DNA of 64,000 bases. Source: Pseudaminobacter sp047739745 (GTDB taxonomy: Bacteria > Pseudomonadota > Alphaproteobacteria > Rhizobiales > Rhizobiaceae). Made by a program: the position numbers and the translations under genes. Location of the stretch: positions 124,001 to 188,000 of the forward strand of contig NZ_JBLLVA010000007.1 in assembly GCF_047739745.1 (NCBI RefSeq), in the 5' to 3' direction. Each line of letters opens with the position of its first letter. The stretch's first letter is position 1. Shown one piece after another: positions 33,139 to 43,587 of the stretch. The notes beneath the pieces were generated by a model. The model worked only from the letters and a program-made list of their open reading frames with translations. It did no database searches and was not told the origin of the DNA.

Positions 33139-34455
33139 ATGAAGCACCTGTTCAAAACGATCATGCTGATGGGCGCGCTCGCCGCCGGTCTGAGCACGTT
33201 GGCGACTTTGCCCGCGCACGCATTGGTCGAGATCGACGTCAACAAAGGCAATGTCGAGCCGCTGCCGATCGCCATCACCGACTTCCTGTCGGCCGACGCG
33301 GTCGGCGCGGAAATCTCCGGCATCGTCGCCGCCGACCTGAAGCGGTCCGGCCTGTTTGCCCCCATCGACAAGGGCGCCTTCATCGAGAAGATCTCCAACC
33401 CGGACGCGGCGCCGCGCTTTGAGGACTGGAAGGTCATCAACGCGCAGGCGCTGGTCACCGGCCGCGTCAGCCGCGAGGCCGATGGCAGGCTGCGCGCCGA
33501 ATTCCGCCTGTGGGATACGTTTGCCGGCCAGCAGTTGACCGGCGAACAGTTCTTTTCCTCGCAATCCAATTCGCGCCGAGTCGCCCATATAATCGCCGAC
33601 GCGATCTATGAGCGGTTGACCGGCGAGAAGGGTTATTTCGACACGCGCATCGTCTTCATCGACGAATCGGGCAGCAAGGACAAGCGCAAGAAGCGCCTTG
33701 CCATCATGGATCAGGACGGCGCCAATGTGCGCTACCTGTCGGATGGCCGCTCGATCGCCATGACGCCGCGTTTCTCGCCGACGCGGCAGGAAATCACCTA
33801 TATGTCCTATGAGAGCGGCCAGCCGCAGGTCTATCTGCTCCAGATCGAAACCGGCCAGCGCGAACTTGTCGGCAATTTTCCCGGCATGACCTTTGCTCCC
33901 CGCTTCTCGCCTGACGGACAGAAGGTGATCATGAGCCTGCTGCGCGACGACGGCAATTCCAACGTCTTCGCCATGGACCTCAGAAGCCGCTCGACGACAC
34001 GCCTGACCAACTCCAACGCGATCGACACCTCGCCGTCCTATTCGCCGGACGGCACCAAGGTCGTCTTCACCTCCGACCGTGGCGGCCGGGCCCAGATCTA
34101 CGTCATGGGCGCCGACGGTTCCGGCCAGACCCGCATCTCCTTCGGCGAAGGCACCTACTCCACGCCGGTGTGGTCGCCGCGCGGCGACCTGATCGCCTTC
34201 ACCAAGCAGGCGGGGGGCCAGTTCCAGATCGGCGTGATGCGCACCGACGGCTCCGGCGAGCGCATCCTCTCGACGGGCTTCCAGCAGGAGGGCCCGACCT
34301 GGGCGCCGAACGGCCGCGTGCTGATGTTCTTCCGCGACGCTCCGGGCGCCGGCGGCCCCAAGCTGCACTCGATCGACCTTACCGGACGCAACGAACAGGC
34401 CATTCCGACGGCGAATTACGCTTCCGATCCCGCCTGGTCGCCGCTGCTCGAATAG
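33139..34455 (+). CDS. tolB: Tol-Pal system protein TolB
   Basis: A 438-residue periplasmic protein with a signal peptide (cleavage after PAHA, near residue 30), an N-terminal alpha/beta domain (LVEIDVNKGNVEPLPIAITDF), and a six-bladed WD40-like propeller with repeated PRFSPDGQKVI, PSYSPDGTKVVFTS, PVWSPRGDLIAF and PTWAPNGRVLMFF strands. It binds Pal and TolA. It follows tolA by 38 bases with an AGGC-type weak RBS, and pal follows after about 200 bases. Confidence 0.96.
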   Translation: MKHLFKTIMLMGALAAGLSTLATLPAHALVEIDVNKGNVEPLPIAITDFLSADAVGAEISGIVAADLKRSGLFAPIDKGAFIEKISNPDAAPRFEDWKVINAQALVTGRVSREADGRLRAEFRLWDTFAGQQLTGEQFFSSQSNSRRVAHIIADAIYERLTGEKGYFDTRIVFIDESGSKDKRKKRLAIMDQDGANVRYLSDGRSIAMTPRFSPTRQEITYMSYESGQPQVYLLQIETGQRELVGNFPGMTFAPRFSPDGQKVIMSLLRDDGNSNVFAMDLRSRSTTRLTNSNAIDTSPSYSPDGTKVVFTSDRGGRAQIYVMGADGSGQTRISFGEGTYSTPVWSPRGDLIAFTKQAGGQFQIGVMRTDGSGERILSTGFQQEGPTWAPNGRVLMFFRDAPGAGGPKLHSIDLTGRNEQAIPTANYASDPAWSPLLE

Positions 34456-34657
34456 CGGTGCAAACTCCGGCACCGCGGGGAAAACGCCGCGTTTCCGCCG
34501 TATTTTCGCCTACGGTGCGCGGGTGAACAGCGTGGGACTCATCAGTTCGCTGCGATGACTGTAACCGGATCTTAACCAAGTTCGTTGAATGGCGATTAAC
34601 CCCAATGTGGTTATTGGTCCATCAACGAAATCACTCAAATTCGAAGGAGAGGCGGGA

Positions 34658-35167
34658 ATGCGCCGCATCGCTAAATTGGCAACAAACCCCGTGGCCATCG
34701 CTCTGATGGCGTCTCTGACGATCGCCGGCTGCGCCTCGAAGAAGACGCCGAACAGTGCGGCCGACCTCGGCCTTGGCGGCGGCGCCGGCGCGGCCACGCC
34801 GGGCTCGGCGCAGGACTTTACCGTCAATGTCGGCGATCGCATCTTCTTCGATCTCGACTCATCCGCGATCCGGGCTGATGCGCAGGGCATCCTCAGCCGC
34901 CAGGCGCAGTGGCTGAACCAGTACAGCAATTACGCAATCGTCGTGGAAGGTCATGCCGACGAACGCGGCACGCGCGAATACAACCTGGCGCTCGGCGCCC
35001 GCCGCGCCGCAGCCACCCGCGACTATCTGGTTTCGCGCGGCGTCGCCGGCAACCGTATCCGCACCATCTCCTACGGCAAGGAACGGCCAGTCGCCGTCTG
35101 CGACGACATTTCCTGCTGGTCGCAGAACCGCCGCGCCGTCACTACGCTCAGCGGCGCCGGCAGTTGA
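34658..35167 (+). CDS. pal: Peptidoglycan-associated lipoprotein Pal
   Basis: A 169-residue lipoprotein with lipobox LTIAGC (acylated Cys near residue 25) and an OmpA-like domain (about 55-169): YAIVVEGHADERGTREYNLALGARRAAATRDYLVSRG and NRRAV for diaminopimelate binding. It tethers the outer membrane to peptidoglycan and receives TolB and TolA. The start MRRIAK at 34658 follows GGAGAGGCGGG. Its own 200-base leader suggests a separate promoter besides read-through from tolB. Confidence 0.96.
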   Translation: MRRIAKLATNPVAIALMASLTIAGCASKKTPNSAADLGLGGGAGAATPGSAQDFTVNVGDRIFFDLDSSAIRADAQGILSRQAQWLNQYSNYAIVVEGHADERGTREYNLALGARRAAATRDYLVSRGVAGNRIRTISYGKERPVAVCDDISCWSQNRRAVTTLSGAGS

Positions 35168-35193
35168 TCGGCAGATCGGCAACACATCGCTTC

Positions 35194-35222
35194 AAAAGGC
35201 GGCCCTCTCGGGTCGCCTTTTC
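35194..35222 (+). terminator. Rho-independent terminator between pal and cpoB
   Basis: A 12-bp stem with one G-T pair (35194-35205 with 35210-35221), loop TCTC, and the final T run as part of the stem. It should cut most transcription from pal before cpoB. Confidence 0.8.
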
Positions 35223-35320
35223 TATCGGGCCCCAACAAACAAAATTTGGCCGAAGTCTCACGTCCTGATAAAAGGCGGAGCGCATCCGCGCGATCTTCCG
35301 TTCAGTTCGACGAGAGGCAC

Positions 35321-36385
35321 ATGTATTTTCGATCTATCCTGAGTGGCACGCTGGCCGTGCTCCTGCTCTCGGGCGCAGCCTTTGCGCGCGACGGCGCTTT
35401 GACGCCAGACGCCACCATCGACACTTTCCAGACCGGCAGTTCCAGACATGCCGTGCCCGTTCCCACGACCGGCCTGCCGGGAGTGTTCGGCGAAGCGACG
35501 ACCGGCACCGTGCAGTTGGCCCAGGCCGGCGACCCGCGCGTCACCGCGCTCGAGGAGCAGGTGCGCTCGCTCAACGGCACTATCGAGGAACTCAACTTCC
35601 AGATTCTGCAAATGCAGGAGCAACTGCGCAAAATCCAGGAAGACAACGAGTTTCGCTTCCAGGAACTTGAGAAGAAGTCCGACGCTGGCGGCAAGGCCAA
35701 GCGGAGCGTCGCGGAGAATTCCGCGACGCCTTCGGGCGGGCAGACGAATGCGGCACAAAGCCAGGGCACGGCGGCTGCATCGGGGTCGAGCGTAGAGCAG
35801 ATCATTGGCGCCAACCAGAGCCCGAATGCTGCCGGAGCCGCAAAGGGCGCGCCGCCGAGAACCTTCGGCACGATCACCTTCGATGAAAACGGCAATGTGA
35901 AGAGCGGCAGTGTTGGGGATGGCGCTGTCGACAGTAGCGCGCAGACGCAGTCCAACGGCGGCGCCGCCGACAACACCGTCGTGGCCGCCTTGCCCGCCAC
36001 CGACGACCCGGACGAACTCTATCGAAACTCTTATCAGTTCATCCTATCGGGCGACTACGGCACGGCGGAGGCCGGGTTTCGTGACCACATCGCCCGCTTC
36101 CCCGCCGATCCGAAGACGGCAGACTCGCATTTCTGGCTTGGCGAAGCGCTGCTCGGCCAGCAGAAATACCGCGACGCGGCCGAGGTTTTTCTTGCAGCCA
36201 ACAAGGACTACCCCAAGTCCAAGAAGGCGCCCGACATGCTCCTCAAGCTCGGCATCTCGCTTGTCGGCCTGAACCAGCGCGACGTTGCCTGCGCTACCTT
36301 CAGCGAAATCGGCAAGCGCTACCCCGATGCCGGCAGCGCGCTGAAAGACCGCGTCAAACAGGAACAGGCGCTTGCTGCGTGCTGA
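35321..36385 (+). CDS. cpoB: Tol-Pal accessory protein CpoB (YbgF)
   Basis: A 354-residue periplasmic protein with a signal peptide (ending SGAAFA), a trimeric coiled coil (about residues 70-120, LEEQVRSLNGTIEELNFQILQMQEQLRKIQ), a low-complexity Ala/Gly/Ser linker (125-220), and three C-terminal TPRs (DELYRNSYQFILSGDYGTAE, ADSHFWLGEALLGQQKYRDAAEVFL, APDMLLKLGISL). It couples Tol energy to peptidoglycan synthesis at division. The start at 35321 is chosen for the signal peptide. Confidence 0.93.
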   Translation: MYFRSILSGTLAVLLLSGAAFARDGALTPDATIDTFQTGSSRHAVPVPTTGLPGVFGEATTGTVQLAQAGDPRVTALEEQVRSLNGTIEELNFQILQMQEQLRKIQEDNEFRFQELEKKSDAGGKAKRSVAENSATPSGGQTNAAQSQGTAAASGSSVEQIIGANQSPNAAGAAKGAPPRTFGTITFDENGNVKSGSVGDGAVDSSAQTQSNGGAADNTVVAALPATDDPDELYRNSYQFILSGDYGTAEAGFRDHIARFPADPKTADSHFWLGEALLGQQKYRDAAEVFLAANKDYPKSKKAPDMLLKLGISLVGLNQRDVACATFSEIGKRYPDAGSALKDRVKQEQALAAC

Positions 36386-36406
36386 TCGCACCGAAACCGT
36401 CTTCCT

Positions 36407-37753
36407 GTGGCTATCGACCCTGTTCCCCTTCTTTCGCGCTATGATTTCGCCTCGCGCAGCGCGGTAATTGCGGCCGTTTCCGGTGGCAGCGATTCGCTGG
36501 CGCTGCTTTTCCTGCTGAAATCCTTTCTCGACAATTGTGCTCCGACCACGCGACTGGTCGCCGTCACCGTCGACCATGCGTTGCGCCAAGGGTCCGGCGA
36601 AGAAGCCGCATCCGTGGCCCGGTTGGCCGCTCGTCATGGCATCACGCATCGCATCATGAGCTGGCGCGGACAAAAGCCCGCCACCGGCATTCCGGCCGCC
36701 GCACGTCGGGCGCGCTATGAACTGCTTGCGCAAGCCGCACGGCTTGAGGGCACGGATCTCATCTTCACCGGCCACACCGCCGACGACCAGGCCGAAACGG
36801 TGCTGATGCGCCAGGCGCGCGGACAAGGCCGCGGTCTGGCCGGCATGGCTCCGGTAACGCTTTTTGACGGAGCGGTCTGGATCGTGCGGCCGCTTCTGAC
36901 CGTGCGCCGCGAAGCGCTGCGCGATTTCCTGCGGCTGCGTGGTGTCGATTGGCTGGACGATCCGACCAATACCAACCAGACGTTCGAGCGGCCGCGCCTG
37001 CGCGCCACGCTAAAGGGCGACAGCGACACTTTCCGTGCCGCCTTTACTATCGCCGACGCGGCGGCTGGCCATCGTATCCGCCTCGGCATTGAAGCCGCCG
37101 CCCTTATTCGAACGCATGCAGGCAGTCCGGCGCCCGGCCTGGTGCGTCTTGACCACGCATTCTCCGACGAGGCAAATCGCGAGGCCGCAATCTACGCCTG
37201 GCGCATCCTGCTTGCCTGCGTCGGTGGCGCGTCGTTCCTGCCCGACGAAGCGCGCGCCGCTTCCGTTTTCGACCGCCTGGGCGGGCCGCCGTTTTGCGCC
37301 ACATTGTCGCGGGCGGTCATCGACAAGCGGTCGGGCGGCATCTTCCTCCACCGAGAGGCGCGCGATTTGCCCGACCCCGCGCCGCCTCGCGACGGCGCGC
37401 TGTGGGACGGCAGATACCGCCTCCGCGTCGAAGCCCCGGCGGCGGGACTGGTCGTCGCACCCATGGGCCCGGAAAACGCTGCAAAAGCGGCTTTTCCGCC
37501 GCATGACGCGCCGCAGAGCCTGGTTCGGCGGTCGCTTGCCGGCCTGCCGGCGCTTTGGCGCGGCGAGACCTGCCTTGGCCCGCTTCCCGGCGGCATTGGC
37601 AGCTATGGCGTTGCCGCCACAGCCCTTGCAGCGCCGTGGGCATCCTTCCTGCCGTCGTTCGATCTGGCGCCGGCGCGGGTCGTCACCACCCTGCTCGGCG
37701 GGCCTGAATTGCCCGATCCGCCATTGGCCGGCCACAATGAACGTAAAGCTTAA
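36407..37753 (+). CDS. tilS: tRNA(Ile)-lysidine synthetase TilS
   Basis: A 448-residue N-type PP-loop ATPase that puts lysine on C34 of tRNA-Ile(CAU), changing its reading from AUG to AUA. The PP-loop SGGSDSLALLFLL is at residues 26-38. HTADDQAETVLMRQARGQG and the GMAPV region complete the active site. The long C-terminal part is typical. A GTG start at 36407 is used. It lies 21 bases behind cpoB and before ftsH, the common alphaproteobacterial order. Confidence 0.94.
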   Translation: MAIDPVPLLSRYDFASRSAVIAAVSGGSDSLALLFLLKSFLDNCAPTTRLVAVTVDHALRQGSGEEAASVARLAARHGITHRIMSWRGQKPATGIPAAARRARYELLAQAARLEGTDLIFTGHTADDQAETVLMRQARGQGRGLAGMAPVTLFDGAVWIVRPLLTVRREALRDFLRLRGVDWLDDPTNTNQTFERPRLRATLKGDSDTFRAAFTIADAAAGHRIRLGIEAAALIRTHAGSPAPGLVRLDHAFSDEANREAAIYAWRILLACVGGASFLPDEARAASVFDRLGGPPFCATLSRAVIDKRSGGIFLHREARDLPDPAPPRDGALWDGRYRLRVEAPAAGLVVAPMGPENAAKAAFPPHDAPQSLVRRSLAGLPALWRGETCLGPLPGGIGSYGVAATALAAPWASFLPSFDLAPARVVTTLLGGPELPDPPLAGHNERKA

Positions 37754-37857
37754 CCCATCGATGCTGTTCTGCTTGGCATCGTCCATGGCGGTGCCTATGT
37801 TAGGGCAAAGCTTTCTTCAACGCCGCGTCCGCCGGTCGGGCACGAACAGGATCGTAG

Positions 37858-39798
<1,941 letters not shown>

Positions 39799-40208
39799 TG
39801 CGGATTTCTTCCAATGCCGCGGGACTTGCGTTCCGCGGCATTTTCGCGTTTAGAAGCGGTCTGACTTCGCAGTTCGGTGAAAAGCATTCAACAATTGTGG
39901 CGATGCTTGGCCATAATTACTAACGCATAAACCCAAAATCGGAATCGCTTTCGCCACAAACTCTGCGCAGATTCAAGAGTTTGCAGCCCCGTTACGGAAA
40001 TCAAGGATATGCGGGCGCTGTAGAGTCTTGCATGAAAGCGAGCGGCAGGCGTAGTAATGATGAATATCCGGCCCATGCCATTTCGACCCGGTTTAAATAA
40101 TCCTGAAGGATTCGTAACCGATAATCACACAATGTGATGAGGCCCGACTTCGATCCTGTGGCAAAAACCGTGCCGGGAGAGAGCCACCGGCTAAGGACTC
40201 TGACGAGA
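39799..40208. other. Gene-free region between ftsH and glmM
   Basis: It begins with the ftsH terminator (39813-39845). The rest holds no supportable gene. AATCCTGAAGGATT (40098-40111) is a short hairpin, and TCACA-CAA-TGTGA (40125-40137) a perfect palindrome 70 bases before glmM. TA-rich parts at 39890-39935 and 40091-40101 could be promoters, but I cannot place a convincing one. Confidence 0.6.
39813..39845 (+). terminator. Rho-independent terminator after ftsH
   Basis: A 10-bp perfect stem AATGCCGCGG (39813-39822) / CCGCGGCATT (39833-39842) with a ten-base loop and a short T run. Confidence 0.8.
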
Positions 40209-41561
40209 ATGACAAAACGCTATTTCGGGACGGACGGCATTCGGGGACGAGCCAACAAGTTTCCGATGACCGCCGAAATCGCCATGAAAGTGGGCATGGC
40301 GGCCGGGCTTTCATTTCAACGCGGCAATCATCGTCACCGCGTCGTCGTCGGCAAGGACACGCGGCTTTCCGGCTACATGATCGAAAACGCGATGGTCTCC
40401 GGGTTCTGCGCGGCCGGCATGGACGTTTTCCTGCTCGGCCCGGTGCCGACGCCGGCCGTTGCCATGCTGGCGCGCTCGCTGCGGGCCGATATCGGCGTGA
40501 TGATCTCGGCTTCGCACAACCCCTACTACGACAACGGCATCAAGCTTTTCGGCCCCGACGGCTACAAGCTCTCCGATGAGATCGAAGGGCGGATCGAGGC
40601 GCTGCTCGACCAGGACATCGAAATGGCGTTGGCCGATGTCGATGCGCTCGGACGCGCCAAGCGCATCGACGGCGTCGACGACCGCTACATTGAATTCGCC
40701 AAGCGCACGCTGCCGCGCTCGATGTCGCTGGCCGGCCTGCGCATCGTTATCGACTGCGCCAACGGCGCCGCTTACAAGGTAGCGCCGGCAGCTCTCTGGG
40801 AATTGGGCGCCGAGGTCATCACCATTCACAACGAGCCAAACGGCTTCAACATCAACCAGGAATGCGGCTCGACCCATCCGGCCAGCCTCGCCGCCAAGGT
40901 TCACGAGGTGCGGGCCGATATCGGCATCGCGCTTGATGGCGATGCGGACCGCATGATCATCGTCGATGAGCAGGGCGAGGTGGTCGATGGCGACCAGATC
41001 ATGGCGATGATCGCGGAATCCTGGCAGCGCAACGGCCGCCTCGCCGGCGGCGGTGTCGTGGCAACCGTCATGTCCAATCTCGGGCTCGAGCGTTTTCTCG
41101 ACGGCGTCGGCCTGCAGCTTCACCGCACCAAGGTCGGCGATCGCTACGTGGTCGAACATATGCGCGCGCATGGGCTGAATGTCGGCGGCGAAAAGTCCGG
41201 CCATATCGTGCTATCGGACTTCTCGACCACGGGCGACGGTCTGGTTTCGGCGCTGCAGGTGCTGGCCTGCATCAAGCGCCAGAACAAGCCGGTCAGCGAA
41301 CTCTGCAAGAAATTCGAGCCGGTGCCGCAGCTTTTGAAGAATGTGCGCTTTTCCGGCGGGAAACCGCTCGAGGCTGCACCCGTCAAGGCGGTGATAGAGG
41401 ATGCACGCAACCGTCTCGGCAATGGCGGGCGCCTTGTCATCCGGCCCTCCGGCACCGAGCCGCTGATCCGCGTCATGGCCGAAGGCGACGATCCCGCCCT
41501 GGTCGAAACCGTGGTCAATGACATTGTCAGCGTCATTTCCGACGTCAGAACCGCAGCCTGA
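40209..41561 (+). CDS. glmM: Phosphoglucosamine mutase GlmM
   Basis: A 450-residue phosphohexomutase that converts glucosamine-6-P to glucosamine-1-P for UDP-GlcNAc and cell-wall synthesis. KRYFGTDGIRGRAN is at the N-terminus. The active-site phosphoserine is Ser102 in MISASHNPYYDNGIK, the same number as in E. coli. The metal loop DGDADR and sugar loop GGEKSGHI are intact, and the C-terminal RPSGTEPLIRVMAEG binds phosphate. The ATG at 40209 fits the family; a strong terminator follows. Confidence 0.98.
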   Translation: MTKRYFGTDGIRGRANKFPMTAEIAMKVGMAAGLSFQRGNHRHRVVVGKDTRLSGYMIENAMVSGFCAAGMDVFLLGPVPTPAVAMLARSLRADIGVMISASHNPYYDNGIKLFGPDGYKLSDEIEGRIEALLDQDIEMALADVDALGRAKRIDGVDDRYIEFAKRTLPRSMSLAGLRIVIDCANGAAYKVAPAALWELGAEVITIHNEPNGFNINQECGSTHPASLAAKVHEVRADIGIALDGDADRMIIVDEQGEVVDGDQIMAMIAESWQRNGRLAGGGVVATVMSNLGLERFLDGVGLQLHRTKVGDRYVVEHMRAHGLNVGGEKSGHIVLSDFSTTGDGLVSALQVLACIKRQNKPVSELCKKFEPVPQLLKNVRFSGGKPLEAAPVKAVIEDARNRLGNGGRLVIRPSGTEPLIRVMAEGDDPALVETVVNDIVSVISDVRTAA

Positions 41562-41580
41562 TCCACCGGCCAATTCCAAC

Positions 41581-41610
41581 AAAAAAACCCGCCCTTTCGG
41601 CGGGTTTTTT
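41581..41610 (+). terminator. Rho-independent terminator after glmM
   Basis: An A7 run, stem CCCGCC (41588-41593) / GGCGGG (41599-41604) with a CTTTC loop, and T6. Confidence 0.92.
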
Positions 41611-41655
41611 GTTTGATGAAGCCGATTTGTCTGCCTTCGTGGTTAATCGATACGG

Positions 41656-41670
41656 TTAAACGCTACTTAA
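41656..41670 (+). promoter_or_regulatory. CtrA-type box upstream of the first porin-like gene
   Basis: TTAA-ACGCTAC-TTAACC gives the full TTAA-N7-TTAAC consensus on the plus strand, about 80 bases before the coding start. A third GGTTAA at 41641-41646 lies 13 bases further upstream, so three half-sites are spaced by 13 bases. Confidence 0.7.
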
Positions 41671-41750
41671 CCTTTGTCATTCATTATCCATGCCTGAAAT
41701 CACCCCGGGCGCTCGTTTGGATATGCCCGGCTCATGCGGGGGTTAAGCGA

Positions 41751-42530
41751 ATGCGTATTGCAGGACATTTGATCGCAGCGGCGCTGCTTGCGGGGATAGC
41801 GTCTCCCGCAATGGCCGCCGATCCCTATTACCCTCCGGAGGAAGTCCCTCCGGTGGTGGTCAATTACGGCGGCTGGTATCTACGCGGCCATATCGGCATG
41901 AGCAACCAGGACCTGAAAAGGCTGGACTCGGACCTGTTTCAGGATCCTTTCATCACCGACTATGGCTGGCATGACGAAGGCGGCTTCGGCTCCGCGCCGA
42001 TCTTCGGCGGCGGCATCGGCTACAGGCTGAACGACTATCTGCGCGGCGATCTCACGGCGGAATATCGCGGCAAGTCCGATTTCAATGCGCTCGATTGGGT
42101 GGAACTGAGTGATGGCCGCGCCTTCACCAACGACTACCGCGCCAAGAAATCCGAATGGCTCTTCATGGCCAACGCCTATGCCGATCTCGGCACCTTCAGC
42201 GGCATCACGCCCTATGTCGGCGCGGGTCTCGGCGCTTCCTACAACACGATCTCGCACTTTCGCGACATCAACATCATCAATGGCGGCGGCGCCTACGCCG
42301 ACAAGGATTCGCAGTGGAATCTCGCCTGGGCGCTCCATGCCGGCCTTGGCATCCAGGCAACAGAAAGGGTCACCGTCGACTTCGGCTACAGCTTCGTCTC
42401 ACTCGGCGATGCCCGCACCAAGCAGCTGATGAACGACGATCCCGATTTCACGCTGGCGAACGACGGCTTCCGCTTCAAGGACCTGACGTCGCACGACCTC
42501 AAGGTCGGCCTGCGCTACGCCTTGAACTAG
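41751..42530 (+). CDS. Outer-membrane beta-barrel protein (Omp25/Omp31-like)
   Basis: A 259-residue protein with a signal peptide (residues 1-23, cleavage after PAMA) and an eight-strand beta-barrel pattern: GGWYLRGHIGMS, PIFGGGIGYRLNDYLRGDLTAEYR, NAYADLGTFSGITPYVGAGLGASY, WALHAGLGIQATERVTVDFGYSF, and the C-terminal HDLKVGLRYALN that the Bam complex recognises. The start is the ATG at 41751 because it gives the signal peptide. It shares strands and ends with the 42707-43405 protein. Confidence 0.87.
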   Translation: MRIAGHLIAAALLAGIASPAMAADPYYPPEEVPPVVVNYGGWYLRGHIGMSNQDLKRLDSDLFQDPFITDYGWHDEGGFGSAPIFGGGIGYRLNDYLRGDLTAEYRGKSDFNALDWVELSDGRAFTNDYRAKKSEWLFMANAYADLGTFSGITPYVGAGLGASYNTISHFRDINIINGGGAYADKDSQWNLAWALHAGLGIQATERVTVDFGYSFVSLGDARTKQLMNDDPDFTLANDGFRFKDLTSHDLKVGLRYALN

Positions 42531-42554
42531 CTTTTCCAGCACCCGCCGGCTGAT

Positions 42555-42582
42555 AAAGGGCTCCCAATGGGAGCCCTTTTTG
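42555..42582 (+). terminator. Rho-independent terminator between the two porin-like genes
   Basis: An 11-bp stem AAAGGGCTCCC (42555-42565) / GGGAGCCCTTT (42569-42579), three-base loop AAT, T5. Confidence 0.92.
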
Positions 42583-42617
42583 CTTCCTCAAGCACCGACA
42601 TACATCTGTCGTTAGCC

Positions 42618-42632
42618 TTAACCGGCACTTAA
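42618..42632. promoter_or_regulatory. CtrA-type box upstream of the second porin-like gene
   Basis: TTAACCGGCACTTAA is an exact TTAA-N7-TTAA about 75 bases before the coding start, followed by AT-rich sequence (TTATTATAG) that could hold the -10. Confidence 0.65.
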
Positions 42633-42706
42633 TTATTATAGTTAACAGTGATCCCTGAAGATGGTTGGGCGATGCCCACCGGTGTCACTTTGGGGAGCTT
42701 GTGACC

Positions 42707-43405
42707 ATGAGCATGCAAACGCGTATCGCCCTGTCGCTTGCCGCGGCCGCTCTTTGGCAAACGGCACCGGCAATGGCAGTCGACTATGAACCGCCTATCC
42801 TTGTCGAAAGCGGTCCGGAATATGTTCCCGTCGAGGTCGGCTCAGGCTGGTACCTGCGCGGCGATGTCGGCTACAATCTCGACAGGCCGCTCTATGATTT
42901 CACCCTGCTCGGCGAGGAGACGGACAATATCCGTTTCAACGGCGGCGTCGGTGTCGGGTATCATTTCACCGATTTCCTGCGCGCCGAGCTTAACCTCGGT
43001 TTCGTGGCGCGCGACACCTACGATTTCGACAATGGCGTAGACCGCATCTCTGCAAAATACACGGCATGGACTGGCATGGTGAACGGCTATGTCGATCTCG
43101 GCACCGTAGCGGGCTTCACACCCTATGTTGGCGCTGGCGCGGGCTTTCTTTCCGCAAAGCAGCAGTTCACGATCGACTCGCCCAGCCTTGGCCTGGATGT
43201 CGACTTTTCCGACCGGCAGTACGAATTCGCCTACTCCCTTGGCGCCGGCGTCAACTACAGGCTGTCGCAGAACGTTTCGATGGATTTCGGCTACCAGTAT
43301 CTCAGCTCGCCGGGACTGGCCTATCTGGATACAGATACTCTCAGCATCGACGAAGGCGTCGACTATCATCAGCTCAGGGTCGGCCTGCGTTACGACCTCT
43401 GGTAA
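42707..43405 (+). CDS. Outer-membrane beta-barrel protein, second copy
   Basis: A 232-residue protein with a signal peptide (cleavage after PAMA) and barrel strands including GSGWYLRGDVGYNLD, GVGVGYHFTDFLRAELNLGF, NGYVDLGTVAGFTPYVGAGAGF, GAGVNYRLSQNVSMDFGYQY and the C-terminal LRVGLRYDLW. It is related to the preceding barrel. The start is ATG 42707, nine bases after GGGGAG; GTG 42701 and ATG 42713 are possible. It is transcribed on its own. Confidence 0.85.
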   Translation: MSMQTRIALSLAAAALWQTAPAMAVDYEPPILVESGPEYVPVEVGSGWYLRGDVGYNLDRPLYDFTLLGEETDNIRFNGGVGVGYHFTDFLRAELNLGFVARDTYDFDNGVDRISAKYTAWTGMVNGYVDLGTVAGFTPYVGAGAGFLSAKQQFTIDSPSLGLDVDFSDRQYEFAYSLGAGVNYRLSQNVSMDFGYQYLSSPGLAYLDTDTLSIDEGVDYHQLRVGLRYDLW

Positions 43406-43436
43406 TCGCCAATTTCGTTTCTGGATCACACAAACC

Positions 43437-43455
43437 GCGGGCCTCGGCCCGCCGT
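43437..43455 (+). terminator. Weak hairpin terminator after the second porin-like gene
   Basis: Stem GCGGGC / GCCCGC (43437-43442, 43447-43452) with a CTCG loop, followed by only three T. Confidence 0.4.
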
Positions 43456-43502
43456 TTGCGTTTCCGGCTATCTTTAGCAGGCGAAGTGCGGGCTCATTTC
43501 GT

Positions 43503-43539
43503 TTGACATTCGTTATGATTTCGAAATAATTTCTCGAAT
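43503..43539 (+). promoter_or_regulatory. glpD promoter with nested palindromic operator
   Basis: TTGACA (43503-43508) and AATAAT (43525-43530), 16 bases apart, make a near-consensus promoter with start near 43537. A perfect palindrome ATTTCGAAAT (43518-43527) lies between the boxes and overlaps the -10. It is flanked almost symmetrically by CATTCG (43507-43512) and CGAATG (43534-43539). TTCG/CGAA half-sites suit a DeoR-type GlpR repressor, which is not in the window. Confidence 0.7.
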
Positions 43540-43587
43540 GCTTCGACGCGTGCAGAAATGTTGCGATGCGAAAGCACGGGAGGCTTT

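Noticed and set aside
33025..34473. 482-codon minus-strand open frame
   Set aside because: Antisense shadow of tolB.
40125..40137. CRP/FNR-type site
   Set aside because: TCACA-N3-TGTGA has the half-sites in the opposite order to TGTGA-N6-TCACA and the wrong spacing.
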